DNA of 64,000 nucleotides from Verrucomicrobiota bacterium (GTDB taxonomy: Bacteria; Verrucomicrobiota; Verrucomicrobiia; Opitutales; Opitutaceae), in the NCBI GenBank assembly GCA_016222805.1, contig JACRQG010000008.1, positions 124,001 to 188,000 on the forward strand. Reading direction: 5' to 3'. Under the pieces are notes generated by a model. That model had not been told where the DNA came from, searched no databases, and saw only the letters and a list, made by a program, of their open reading frames with translations. Shown here in pieces: positions 17,566 through 25,827 of the stretch; position 1 is the first letter of the stretch, and each line of letters opens with the position of its first letter. Position numbers and translations under genes: made by a program.

Positions 17566-19431
17566 TCATTTCTTCGTCTCCGCCTTCGCGGCCGGACTGA
17601 AGAATGATCTCTTGGCGGGCGGTTTTTCGCCGGAATTTGACTCCCCGACGAACGGGCTCGACCCATCGCGGTAGCCGGGAAGGTCCTCGCGCCGCAGCTG
17701 GAGCTGGCGGACGCGCTCCGAATCGAAGACCTGCTCAATCGAGGCACCCTCGGCGCTGATGGTCTTGGCGGTGATGAAGATGATCAGGTTGGTCGAGGCG
17801 ATCTGCTTTTGATCACTGCGGAACAGGCGGCCGAGGACGGGGACGGAGCCGAGCAGGGGCACCTTGTTGTTGGTGTTGGAGGTCGACGCCGTCAGGAGGC
17901 CGCCGATGCCCATGGTGAAACCATCGCGCAGCGAGACCTGGGTCTTGGTCTTGCGCGTGTCGATGATCGGGATGGCGTTGCCGTTGAAGATGACGTTGTT
18001 CAGCGACTGGCTGACTTCCGGCGCGACGGTGAGCTTGATGAAGCCACGCGCGTTCACCTGCGGGGTCACGCGGAGGATCACCCCGATTGGTTTGAAGTCG
18101 AAGCCGTTGACCTCGAGGTTGCCGGTCTGCTGGTTGTACTGGTAGCGCGGGATGGGGCGCTCCTGGCCCACGTTGATCTCGGCTTCCGAGTTGTTGAGGG
18201 TGACGATGGTCGGGTTGGAGACGATCTTCACCTGGCTCTGGGCCTGCAGGGCGCTGAGGATCAGCTTGAACTCACTGGCCGAGAAGACCGCGTTGAGCGT
18301 ACGGCCGGTGCCGTCGTTGTTGATCAGCGAGGCGAGGTTGGTGAAGGTGTTGTTGATGCCGTCGGTGACCGCGTTGGTGGTGCCGTCGGTGATGGTGTTG
18401 GTGGTCGTGTTGGAAATGCCGCCGCTGTTGCCGGTCGTGGAGGTCGCGGTGGTGGTGCCGTTGGTCGAAGTAACGCTGCCGGTGTTGGTGGCGGAACTGT
18501 TCTGGGAAGCGGTGTTCGTGGTCGTGTTGTCGCGGTTGGTGCCGGCGCTGCTCGTAAGGGTCTTGCCGTCGCTCTGGTTGAAGCCGCCGCTGCCTGTCTG
18601 GTCGCGGGTCCGGTTGAAGGTGCCGCCGAGCTGGCCGGCGGAGATCTGGTAGTTGGCCAGGGAAGACCAGTTGACGCCGAGATTCTTCACGTCGCTGTCG
18701 GTCACCTCGATGAACTTCGACTCGATCATCACCTGATCCGTCGCGCGATCGAGCTGCTCGATGATCGGCCGGATGCGGTTCATCCGCGAAGGCCGCTCGG
18801 TGATGATCAGGCTGTTGGAGCGCGTATCGACCACGATCTTGCCGCCGGAGGCGGCGTCGATCAGCGAGGTGACGGTGGGTTGGATGTCAGCCGCTTTGGC
18901 GTAGTTGATGATGAAGACATCCGTGGTCACAGGCTCCTGGGCGAGGCTCTCGTTGCTGACGATTTTGATGATGTTGCCGTCCTCCTTGTAGGTGTAGCCG
19001 ACCGGGCCGAGGACGCTCTCGAAGATTTGCCGCCAGGTGACGTCGCGGAGCTTGATGGTCGTCTTGCCCTGCAGGGTGTCGGGCATGATGATGTTGAGTT
19101 CGAACAGGTCGGCGACGTTGCGCAGGATGTTGCGGATATCCTCGTCGGGGAAATCGACCGAGAGCGTGTCGCGACCCGCGGAGTCCTTCCCCTTGGTCGC
19201 GGAACCTTCGGCGGCGGCCGCAGCCGCGGGGGCCGCCGGAGCGCCAGCGGCCGGAGCGTCGGCGGCGGTGGCCGGTTTGTCCGCGATGGCGGCCGCGTCG
19301 GCGGACGCGGCCGCGGGGGCCGGAGTCGGGGTCACGACCGCGGGGGCAGGCGTCGCCGGCTGGGCGGGCAACCGGAGGGTGACCAGGGTCAGCAACGCAA
19401 GGAGGGAGATCGGCAGGGGCGTGCGGTTCAT
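17566..19431 (-). CDS. pilQ: Secretin of the type IV pilus / type II secretion family (PilQ/GspD-like)
   Basis: Forms the outer-membrane secretin ring through which pili or secreted proteins pass. The 621-aa product has a signal peptide, an Ala/Pro-rich linker (about 24-85), an STN-like domain (88-158), a NolW/secretin_N domain (166-235, with VVDTRSNSLIITERPSRM) and the secretin domain (about 380-560), ending in the hallmark VPLLGSVPVLGRLFRS and LIIFITAKTI strands. Between them is an unusual Ser/Thr/Asn-rich insertion (about 283-365). It is the last of the five pilMNOPQ genes, separated by one base from the stop of the pilP-like gene. I call it PilQ rather than GspD because of this context. 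Confidence 0.9.
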   Translation of the reverse strand: MNRTPLPISLLALLTLVTLRLPAQPATPAPAVVTPTPAPAAASADAAAIADKPATAADAPAAGAPAAPAAAAAAEGSATKGKDSAGRDTLSVDFPDEDIRNILRNVADLFELNIIMPDTLQGKTTIKLRDVTWRQIFESVLGPVGYTYKEDGNIIKIVSNESLAQEPVTTDVFIINYAKAADIQPTVTSLIDAASGGKIVVDTRSNSLIITERPSRMNRIRPIIEQLDRATDQVMIESKFIEVTDSDVKNLGVNWSSLANYQISAGQLGGTFNRTRDQTGSGGFNQSDGKTLTSSAGTNRDNTTTNTASQNSSATNTGSVTSTNGTTTATSTTGNSGGISNTTTNTITDGTTNAVTDGINNTFTNLASLINNDGTGRTLNAVFSASEFKLILSALQAQSQVKIVSNPTIVTLNNSEAEINVGQERPIPRYQYNQQTGNLEVNGFDFKPIGVILRVTPQVNARGFIKLTVAPEVSQSLNNVIFNGNAIPIIDTRKTKTQVSLRDGFTMGIGGLLTASTSNTNNKVPLLGSVPVLGRLFRSDQKQIASTNLIIFITAKTISAEGASIEQVFDSERVRQLQLRREDLPGYRDGSSPFVGESNSGEKPPAKRSFFSPAAKAETKK

Positions 19432-19432
19432 G

Positions 19433-19996
19433 TTAGCGGACGGGTCGGATGGGACGGGTGACTTCCTCGCCGCGGTAGCGGAGCGTGAAAGTGGTTCGAT
19501 CGATGGCGACGAGCTCCAGCTCGTAGTCCTGGTTGTTGTAGGAAGCGGTGAAACGCGTGCCTACCTCGAAGGGCTTGTTGGCAAAGATGAGGCGCGGAGT
19601 GCCCCGCAACATGATCATGCCCGACGGCGTGATCTGGGAGGCCAGCATCTCGAGGGTCTCCCGGTCGGTCGCGGGTCCGGCCGGCTGGGCCGGCGCCGCC
19701 GCCGACGGGGCCGGGCCGCCCCCACCCGCCGGGCCCGCCGGCTTCGGTCCGGCCGCCGCCGGACCCTCCGCGGGGTCGTGCTTGTCAAAATCGGCCGGGT
19801 TGAACGGGGACGGCATGTCCGCCGGCAGCGGCCCGGGCGGTGCGCGCTTCACCAACTGGAGCGCCAGATCCACCGTGGCCTGGCGCTGGTTGGGGGGCTG
19901 CAAGTCGGAGGCCGGCTTCCCCGCGCCGAAGGCGAACGAGGCGAGCAGGAGCGATCCGCCGGCGAACCCAAGCCGGAACAGGAGATGCTGGGTCAT
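19433..19996 (-). CDS. pilP: PilP-like periplasmic pilus assembly protein
   Basis: The 187-aa protein has an N-terminal signal or anchor segment (HLLFRLGFAGGSLLLASFAFG), a long Pro/Ala/Gly-rich linker (about 65-110) and a small C-terminal beta domain with a GMIMLRGTPRLIFANKPFEVG segment. By position between pilO and pilQ it should link the inner-membrane PilNO complex to the secretin, as PilP does. The sequence itself is only weakly PilP-like, so the name rests mainly on gene order. Its ATG overlaps the pilO stop by four bases (ATGA) and it ends one base before pilQ. Confidence 0.65.
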   Translation of the reverse strand: MTQHLLFRLGFAGGSLLLASFAFGAGKPASDLQPPNQRQATVDLALQLVKRAPPGPLPADMPSPFNPADFDKHDPAEGPAAAGPKPAGPAGGGGPAPSAAAPAQPAGPATDRETLEMLASQITPSGMIMLRGTPRLIFANKPFEVGTRFTASYNNQDYELELVAIDRTTFTLRYRGEEVTRPIRPVR

Positions 19997-20550
19997 GGAA
20001 GTCCGAGGAGTTCGACGGTGAGGGAGAGCGTGAGCGGGCCCTTGCGATTGGTGGGCGTGCCCGACAGCGAGGCTGTCAACACGCGGGAGTAGCGCTTGCC
20101 GCTCTCGAGCTGCCGCAGGAAGTCCAGCACCTGCGGCAGGGTCCCCTGCACCGAAACATTGAAGCCCACCGGCGTGAAGATGGCCTTGGAACCCTTGGCC
20201 GGCGGAGCGATCGCCAGGGGACGGAAGTCCACCATCTTCACCCCGGTGTCGCTCTCCAGCTTGTAGAAATACTGCGTGTTGGTTCCCACCTGGCTGGCAC
20301 GCACAATCCGGGAGTCGATCTCCTTGTTCGCCGTCTCCAGGGCCTCCACCTGTTCCTTCAGGTCCTTCGCGTACTTGTCGTTGAGCGCCAGCCGCTCGGC
20401 CTCGGCGGACTTCTGGGCCAGCGCGGCCTCCTGTTCAGGGATCGCGTCGCTGCGATAGTACACCCAGCCGGCCAGCAGGAGGCTCAATCCGCCCGCGGCC
20501 ACACTGATCCAGTTCTTCCGGCAAAACGTGACGAGTTCGTCCTTGGTCAT
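19993..20550 (-). CDS. pilO: PilO-like inner-membrane pilus alignment protein
   Basis: The 185-aa bitopic protein has a short cytoplasmic N-terminus, one membrane segment (about 15-33), a coiled coil rich in Ala/Glu/Lys (about 37-85) and a periplasmic ferredoxin-like fold (GFNVSVQGTLPQVLDFLRQL is typical of PilO/GspM-type domains). PilO normally pairs with PilN. I place the start at ATG 20550 in a TGATG junction with the pilN stop; an in-frame GTG three bases upstream is possible. The Akkermansia protein Amuc_1100 is reported to have a PilO-type fold and occupies a similar locus (from memory). Confidence 0.75.
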   Translation of the reverse strand: MTKDELVTFCRKNWISVAAGGLSLLLAGWVYYRSDAIPEQEAALAQKSAEAERLALNDKYAKDLKEQVEALETANKEIDSRIVRASQVGTNTQYFYKLESDTGVKMVDFRPLAIAPPAKGSKAIFTPVGFNVSVQGTLPQVLDFLRQLESGKRYSRVLTASLSGTPTNRKGPLTLSLTVELLGLP

Positions 20551-21182
20551 CACTTCTTCCCTCCCGGCGCCGGGGCCTTGAAGCGCAGGAAAAACTCCAC
20601 CGCCATGCGGCCGGTGGTCGGATTGCGCGTCGGTGTGCTGGTGAATCCGAACTCGCCGAAGTACGAGAGCTCCTTGTCCGCCTTGAGCTGCTCGAGATAG
20701 GCGGTCGCGTAGCCGCTGGCGGCCACGGCATCTCCCCGCACGGAGAGGCGCAGCGCGAGCCCCTCGGTGCGCAGGTCGATGTTGTCGATGGCGACGTTGG
20801 CCGGCAGCGTCTCGCCGAGCCGCAGCAGGAGCGCGGAGACCAGCGGCTTCGACTTGATGAAGGCGTCGACTTCCTTGACCCGCGCTTCCTCGCCCTGGAA
20901 CTTTTTGAAGAGCTTCACCGCGCTTTCACTCCGGCCCTTGCTCTTCTCGATCTTGCGCTCCTCCTCCGCCACCTGACCCTTCACCCCGCTCAACTGGACC
21001 TCCTTGAAGGCGACGAAAAGGGCGAGGGCGAGCGCGATGAAGATCGTCGCTCCGTTGACGAAGAACGCCGTGCGGACGACCTTGATGTCCGGCAGCTTCT
21101 CGTAGTTGCGGAAGTTCGGATGCCAGTTCGGCACCGCCGGCGCGGCCGCCGCGTCACTTTTTTTCTTCAGCAGAGACAGCAT
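20550..21182 (-). CDS. pilN: PilN-like inner-membrane pilus assembly protein
   Basis: The 210-aa protein has a cytoplasmic N-terminus carrying an NWHPNFRNYEKLPD segment, a membrane helix (about 40-61), a Lys/Glu-rich coiled coil (62-105) and a periplasmic ferredoxin-like domain. PilN binds PilM through its cytoplasmic tail and PilO in the periplasm. The NxxP element near the N-terminus fits the PilM-binding role, although the usual INLLP form is changed. The gene overlaps the 3' end of pilM by 29 bp and abuts pilO. Confidence 0.78.
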   Translation of the reverse strand: MLSLLKKKSDAAAAPAVPNWHPNFRNYEKLPDIKVVRTAFFVNGATIFIALALALFVAFKEVQLSGVKGQVAEEERKIEKSKGRSESAVKLFKKFQGEEARVKEVDAFIKSKPLVSALLLRLGETLPANVAIDNIDLRTEGLALRLSVRGDAVAASGYATAYLEQLKADKELSYFGEFGFTSTPTRNPTTGRMAVEFFLRFKAPAPGGKK

Positions 21183-22206
21183 GGGCAGCGTTGTATTGGG
21201 CCATCAGACCGAGGAGACCGAACCACCGGAGGTCCTGCGCCGTCTTCGCGAGGGTGTCCGGCAAGGTGATCTGGCGCGACTGCAGCCAGGCCGCGGCGTC
21301 GACGCGCACGCCGGAAATGCCCAGCGCGCTCGAGATGGCGCCATCGAGCCAGCCGAGCTTGGGCGGGAGCTGGGTGGTCAGCACCTGGCCCACCGACTGG
21401 CCGGTCTGCACCTCATAAAATCCGATCGATGACTGCAGTTCCTTGAGCAACCGCTTGGTCAGCAGCGGCCCCATTCCGGTGAAATCGAAGGTGTTCGAGT
21501 AAAAGAGCTTTCGGGCGGACTCCTCGTCCTTGAGCCCGAGTTCCTTCTGGACGATCGGCACCATCGCATCGAGGCCCTGCGGGATCGGGCGCGACGCCTC
21601 CACCCCGGCCGAGGTCACGATGAACGAATGCGTGGCGTCGGTGCCAATTTCCAGGACGAGCGTCGGCGTCTTGGACTTGGCGTGGCCGAGGTAGTCCACC
21701 ACCCCGCCGAGCATCGCGACCGTTCCGAGTTCGAGACGCTCCGGATAGACCCCGCCCTCGAGCAGCGACGTTTGGATGTTCGCCACCTCGTCGGTCGGCA
21801 GTCCGCAAAACAGCAGGTCCTTCTGCACGCTTTTGGCGACGTCAAAGTCCGACCCGTCTGTCGCATTGAGAATCGCGATCGAATATTTGTCCTGCTCAAT
21901 CCGGAACTGCTGGGAACAAACCTCGGCAAAATAGCCGGGTTCCTTGGCGCGCTTGAGCTCGATCGAGTGCCGGCGCACGAGGCGTTTCCCCGGGTACACC
22001 CCAACCGTCGCATGCAGGTAACCGCTGGGCGCCTTCTTGGGCTGGATCTGCCGCAAGGCCTCTTCCAGCGCGGCCGGATCCCGCGGGGGGCACTCCCTCA
22101 GATCCTCCACGGTAAACGGCGCCGCCGGAGCCGAGGTCCGCGCGAACATCACCGCATGGTCGTTGATTTCGACAAAGAAGCCCTTGGCTTTCTGGGAAAA
22201 GAGCAT
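21154..22206 (-). CDS. pilM: PilM-like actin-fold ATPase of the pilus alignment complex
   Basis: The 350-aa cytoplasmic protein resembles PilM / Amuc_1101-type proteins. It opens with a beta-strand pair (KGFFVEINDHAVMFART), and a VLEIGTDATHSFIVTSAG segment matches the phosphate-binding strand of the actin/FtsA fold. It is the first gene of the pilMNOPQ run. No assembly ATPases (PilB/PilT), platform protein PilC or prepilin peptidase occur in the window, so these must lie elsewhere. No clear Shine-Dalgarno precedes the ATG. Confidence 0.82.
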   Translation of the reverse strand: MLFSQKAKGFFVEINDHAVMFARTSAPAAPFTVEDLRECPPRDPAALEEALRQIQPKKAPSGYLHATVGVYPGKRLVRRHSIELKRAKEPGYFAEVCSQQFRIEQDKYSIAILNATDGSDFDVAKSVQKDLLFCGLPTDEVANIQTSLLEGGVYPERLELGTVAMLGGVVDYLGHAKSKTPTLVLEIGTDATHSFIVTSAGVEASRPIPQGLDAMVPIVQKELGLKDEESARKLFYSNTFDFTGMGPLLTKRLLKELQSSIGFYEVQTGQSVGQVLTTQLPPKLGWLDGAISSALGISGVRVDAAAWLQSRQITLPDTLAKTAQDLRWFGLLGLMAQYNAAHAVSAEEKK

Positions 22207-22450
22207 GCGAAGGTGAGCGCTCTATGGGTTGAGGTTCAGCAAGACTAGGGTGTTTCCGCTAAAAACACCGGCTGGCGAGAGCCTGCACTCGTATCGCAAA
22301 CCGGGCGCAGAAACTCCCAAAACGACCCTGCTGTTACAAGATCAAACATTTCATTCCGTCGGCGACCAACAAGCATTTACCATTTCTTGAGCGCGTCGGC
22401 GCGACGACGTCATCCACCCTGGCGGATCGATTGCGCGCCGGACATCGACG
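22207..22450 (-). promoter_or_regulatory. Upstream region of the pilM operon with a leader hairpin
   Basis: No gene is visible. A perfect 7-bp stem (GGTGTTT 22249-22255 with AAACACC 22263-22269) lies about 45 bp before the pilM start. The segment around 22320-22385 is AT-richer than the surroundings and is the likeliest promoter position, but I see no convincing -35/-10 pair. Confidence 0.35.
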
Positions 22451-22483
22451 CAAAAAAGACCCGTCGCTGTCCTGCGACGGGTC
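22451..22483 (-). terminator. Intrinsic terminator after the 33-aa ribosomal-type gene
   Basis: Perfect 10-bp stem GACCCGTCGC (22458-22467) with GCGACGGGTC (22474-22483) and a 6-base loop. On the minus strand it is followed by six T residues (22457-22452). It lies 33 bp after the stop of the small gene and separates it from the pil operon. Confidence 0.88.
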
Positions 22484-22515
22484 CCGAGAATGTTGGCACG
22501 CCAACGGCGGCCCGA

Positions 22516-22617
22516 CTATTTCTGCCAAGTACGCTTCTTGTGGCGGTTGGCCTTCAAGCGCTTCCGGCGCTTGTGCTTGTTCATCTTCAGACGTCGTTTC
22601 TTTTTCAGGTTGCCCAT
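22516..22617 (-). CDS. AURKAIP1/COX24-domain small ribosome-associated protein (33 aa)
   Basis: A very short, extremely basic protein: [20 protein letters not shown], then [13 protein letters not shown]. The [10 protein letters not shown] core matches the AURKAIP1/COX24 domain, best known from the mitochondrial small-subunit protein mS38 and found as tiny stand-alone proteins in several bacterial phyla. It is probably a ribosomal or ribosome-associated protein (family-based inference). More than half the residues are Lys or Arg. It has its own strong terminator, which supports it being a real, separately transcribed gene. It is below the length many gene callers accept. Confidence 0.85.
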   Translation of the reverse strand: MGNLKKKRRLKMNKHKRRKRLKANRHKKRTWQK

Positions 22618-22683
22618 TGTGTTCGGAATTCGGAACCGTGCACCCTGCGTCCCGCGGCCCGCACTGTAAAGCCGAATCTGGCT

Positions 22684-25600
22684 TCAGGGCACCCTCACCA
22701 CCCGGCGGATCGCAGTGAAGACAATGCCCGCCTGCACCGCGTGGGCCGCCATTCCGGTCAGGACCGCCGCGGCCCGCCGATAGAGCTGGAGCTGCGCCGC
22801 GTGGCGCCGCATCGCCGCGGCCAAAGCCTCCTCCTCCTGCACCTTGTCGGTCTTGAAGTCATAGACCGCCACCCGCTCGACCGCCCCGTCCGGCCCCCGA
22901 TTCACCACCACGCGATCGAACACTCCACTGATCCACGCCCCGTCGAGTACGATCTCGAAAGGACGCTCCACCCACACTTCACCTCGCTCCGGCCTCTGCC
23001 ACACCTCCGCGAGATCCGGGGCGCCAAAACACGCGGAAGCCTCGGCCACCGCCTCCGCCGGCCATGCCCCCGCGTCCCCACCCGCGTCGCCCGCTGCTCC
23101 GCTCCGCCCGGCCGCGGCCAGCAACGCATGCACCGCCGTACCAAAGTCGGCGGCTCGCAACCCTCCAGCCTCGAGGGAAACGAGCGCCTCCGCCGGAACC
23201 GCGCTGGCCGGGCTTTCGGACGGACGGCGCGCTGGAAGCCGGGGAGCCCGGGGCGCGGTCACCGGCTCTTCCGCTGCGGTGGTCTCCGGCCGGTTTGCTC
23301 CGGCTGCAACCACCGGCAGATGCTCATACCACGCGCGGTCGCCCGACTGCCAGGGGTCGGTTCCGAGCGTCTCCGCCAGCAACCGGGGATAATTGCGGGA
23401 AGAGGAGCCGCGCGGCGCGCGCGTAAGCACGTACATCGCCCGCTTCGCGCGGGTGAGCGCCACGTAGAGCAGGGCCAGCGCCTCGTAGCAGCCCTCCGCC
23501 TCGGCCTCCTGCACATGGTTCCGCAGGACCGCATCCTGTTCCATGAACAGCTTCGGCGGCAGGTCCAGGACCCACTCCACCTCCCGCCCCGCCGTGCGCT
23601 GCACCGCGAGACCTTCCCGCCGCTGGTCGAGCCGCTGCCCCTCCAGTTCCGGCAGCAGCACCACGTCGAAGCCCAGGCCCTTCGACTTGTGGATCGTCAT
23701 CACGCGCACGACCCCCGCCACCTCCGCCCCGCGCACCGCATGGCGCTCGATGAAGGCCACGAACTCCGCCGCGTCCCGGCTCCCGGTGGCGTCAAACAGG
23801 GCCGCTGCCTCCACCAACTGCCGCCCACGTTCCCGGGAGAAATGATCTTCGGGCGCGAGGGACCCCTCCAGCTGCTGCACCCAAGAGGCAACCGTCTCCT
23901 CGAAACCGTCGTGGTGGATCTGCCGCAGGATCCGCTCGGAAACCGCATCCGGCGAATTCAAACCCGCGCGTGCGAACACCGCCCCCAGCGGGGTCATCAA
24001 CAGATGGCCGCGCGCGAGGGTGTCCCCGGGGTGCGCCGCGGACTGGATCAGCGCCAGCACTGCCGCACCCAGGGGATTGTCGCAACCCACCCGCAGGTCC
24101 GACTCCGCCAGGGCGGGAACTCCCCCCACGCGCCGCAGGTATTCCGCATACTCGGTCGCCTGCGCATTGGTCGGAACCAGGACCGCGCAGCTGAGCCCGC
24201 GCTCCAGCGGACGGATCCGCCGGAGCAGTTCCAAGACCCGCGCCTCACGTTCGTCGTCCGCGGCGTGCAACCAGGCCGCCTCCCCCGCCAGCGCCGGTTG
24301 CGCCGAATGGTGTGCCCGCCATTCGCGATTCCACGCCGCGCTCGCCGCGCCCGGAAACATCGCCGCGATCACGTCGGCCCGTCCGAAGACGGCATTGACC
24401 ATCCCGATCACGTCCGGCCCGGAGCGGTAGGAGGTGACGAGGTGCTGCTCGACCACCGTGCCCGGCGCGACCGCGTTGTACTTCTCCAGGATTTCCCCGA
24501 ACAGGCGCGGATCGCCTTCGCGCCAGGTGAAGATCGCCTGCTTGACGTCGCCGACACAAAAGAAGCTGCGGCCGCCGGCCGGATCCTGCACCACCTCGTC
24601 GATCAGGTTTTCCAGCACGCGCCATTGGCCGAAGCTCGTGTCCTGGAATTCGTCGAGGAGCCAATGATCGAACCGGGCGTCGAGCCGGTAGTCGATGGAC
24701 AGACGGTCCGGGCCCGCGCCTTCGGATTGCGCCAGGGCCACGCCGCTCTCCTCGGGCAGCAGCAGGCGCTGCACGTCGGCAAAGGTCAGCCGCCCCCGGC
24801 GCCGCACCGTTTCCTCGTAGACCTGCTCGTAGGCCGCGAGCACCGCATGGATGCCGCGCGTCGACTCCAGCCGGCGCGTGATCTCCCCGCCCACCATCCA
24901 GGTCACGATCACGGTGAGTGCGGCGCACTCGGCCGGCCCCAGCGCCACCTTGCGCCGCTCCACCGTGACTTCCGCGACTCCGCGGCGCACTTCCGGCCAC
25001 ACCGCGAGCACGTTTCGCAGGAGATACTCCATGGCTTCCGGAACCGGCGAACCGGGCACCCACGCTTCGCACGCCGCGAGGAACACCTCCCACCGGGTCC
25101 GCTGCCCGGAGGTCAGTTCGCGCGCGGCCAGTCCGCGACGCAGGTCCGCCAGCGCCGCCGGCACGCGCCCCGCCACCGGCTCCAGCCACGGACATCCGTC
25201 CGGCCAGATCCGCCGCGGATTTCCCCAGCGTTCACCCTCCGGCGCACCCTGGAAGCGCTCCTGATGCTCATCCAGGAACGCATCCAGCCGGGCCGCCAGG
25301 CGTTTCTCCTCCGTGCCAAACGTGGCCCGCTTGAACGCCTCGATGAATTCCCGCTGCTCCGGCTCCAGCCCGCCCCGTCCCGGCGCCCGGTTGAACATCC
25401 GCTGCAGCACCCGCCGGCGCTCCACCCGCGCCGCATGCTCCTGCAGGATCTCGAACTCCCCCGCCAATCCCAGTTCCAACGGAAACGCGCGGGCGATCCG
25501 GCCGAAGAAGCCATCGAGCGTGCCCAACCGCAGGCGCGGCATCGCCTCGATCACCGCCCGCAGCAGGCGCAGGAAGTCCGCCGGCCCCATCCCGGGCCGC

Positions 25601-25827
25601 GCCACCTCGCCGGCCAGCCGGGCCGCGCGCGCGGGGTCGGTGGCCGCGCCCGCAAGCTTGGCGAGGATCTCGTCGAAGAACTCCCCCGCCGCCTTGCGCG
25701 TGAAGGTGAGAGCGACGATTCGCTCCGGCGCCGCGCCGGCCGCCAGCAGGGCGACATAGCGGTTGGTCAGCGCATACGTCTTGCCCGATCCGGCCGACGC
25801 CCGGATCATCACGTGGGGCGCGTTCAT
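22684..25827 (-). CDS. AddA/RecB-like UvrD-family helicase with C-terminal nuclease
   Basis: The 1,047-aa protein looks like the helicase-nuclease subunit of an AddAB-type double-strand-break processing enzyme. Visible motifs: Walker A ASAGSGKT (10-17), the motif Ia-like ALTFTRKAAGEF, the Walker B/DEAD-like LLDEFQDTS, motif III GDVKQAIFTWREGD, motif V VMTIHKSKGLGFDVV, motif VI LLYVALTRAKRAMYV, and a C-terminal PD-(D/E)XK nuclease motif VAVYDFKTDK (986-995). It overlaps the stop of the upstream AddB-like gene by four bases (ATGA), so the two are translationally coupled. In the cell it would resect ends for RecA loading. RecBCD versus AddAB assignment is by domain content: the nuclease motif sits in both partners, as in AddAB. 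Confidence 0.88.
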   Translation of the reverse strand: MNAPHVMIRASAGSGKTYALTNRYVALLAAGAAPERIVALTFTRKAAGEFFDEILAKLAGAATDPARAARLAGEVARPGMGPADFLRLLRAVIEAMPRLRLGTLDGFFGRIARAFPLELGLAGEFEILQEHAARVERRRVLQRMFNRAPGRGGLEPEQREFIEAFKRATFGTEEKRLAARLDAFLDEHQERFQGAPEGERWGNPRRIWPDGCPWLEPVAGRVPAALADLRRGLAARELTSGQRTRWEVFLAACEAWVPGSPVPEAMEYLLRNVLAVWPEVRRGVAEVTVERRKVALGPAECAALTVIVTWMVGGEITRRLESTRGIHAVLAAYEQVYEETVRRRGRLTFADVQRLLLPEESGVALAQSEGAGPDRLSIDYRLDARFDHWLLDEFQDTSFGQWRVLENLIDEVVQDPAGGRSFFCVGDVKQAIFTWREGDPRLFGEILEKYNAVAPGTVVEQHLVTSYRSGPDVIGMVNAVFGRADVIAAMFPGAASAAWNREWRAHHSAQPALAGEAAWLHAADDEREARVLELLRRIRPLERGLSCAVLVPTNAQATEYAEYLRRVGGVPALAESDLRVGCDNPLGAAVLALIQSAAHPGDTLARGHLLMTPLGAVFARAGLNSPDAVSERILRQIHHDGFEETVASWVQQLEGSLAPEDHFSRERGRQLVEAAALFDATGSRDAAEFVAFIERHAVRGAEVAGVVRVMTIHKSKGLGFDVVLLPELEGQRLDQRREGLAVQRTAGREVEWVLDLPPKLFMEQDAVLRNHVQEAEAEGCYEALALLYVALTRAKRAMYVLTRAPRGSSSRNYPRLLAETLGTDPWQSGDRAWYEHLPVVAAGANRPETTAAEEPVTAPRAPRLPARRPSESPASAVPAEALVSLEAGGLRAADFGTAVHALLAAAGRSGAAGDAGGDAGAWPAEAVAEASACFGAPDLAEVWQRPERGEVWVERPFEIVLDGAWISGVFDRVVVNRGPDGAVERVAVYDFKTDKVQEEEALAAAMRRHAAQLQLYRRAAAVLTGMAAHAVQAGIVFTAIRRVVRVP

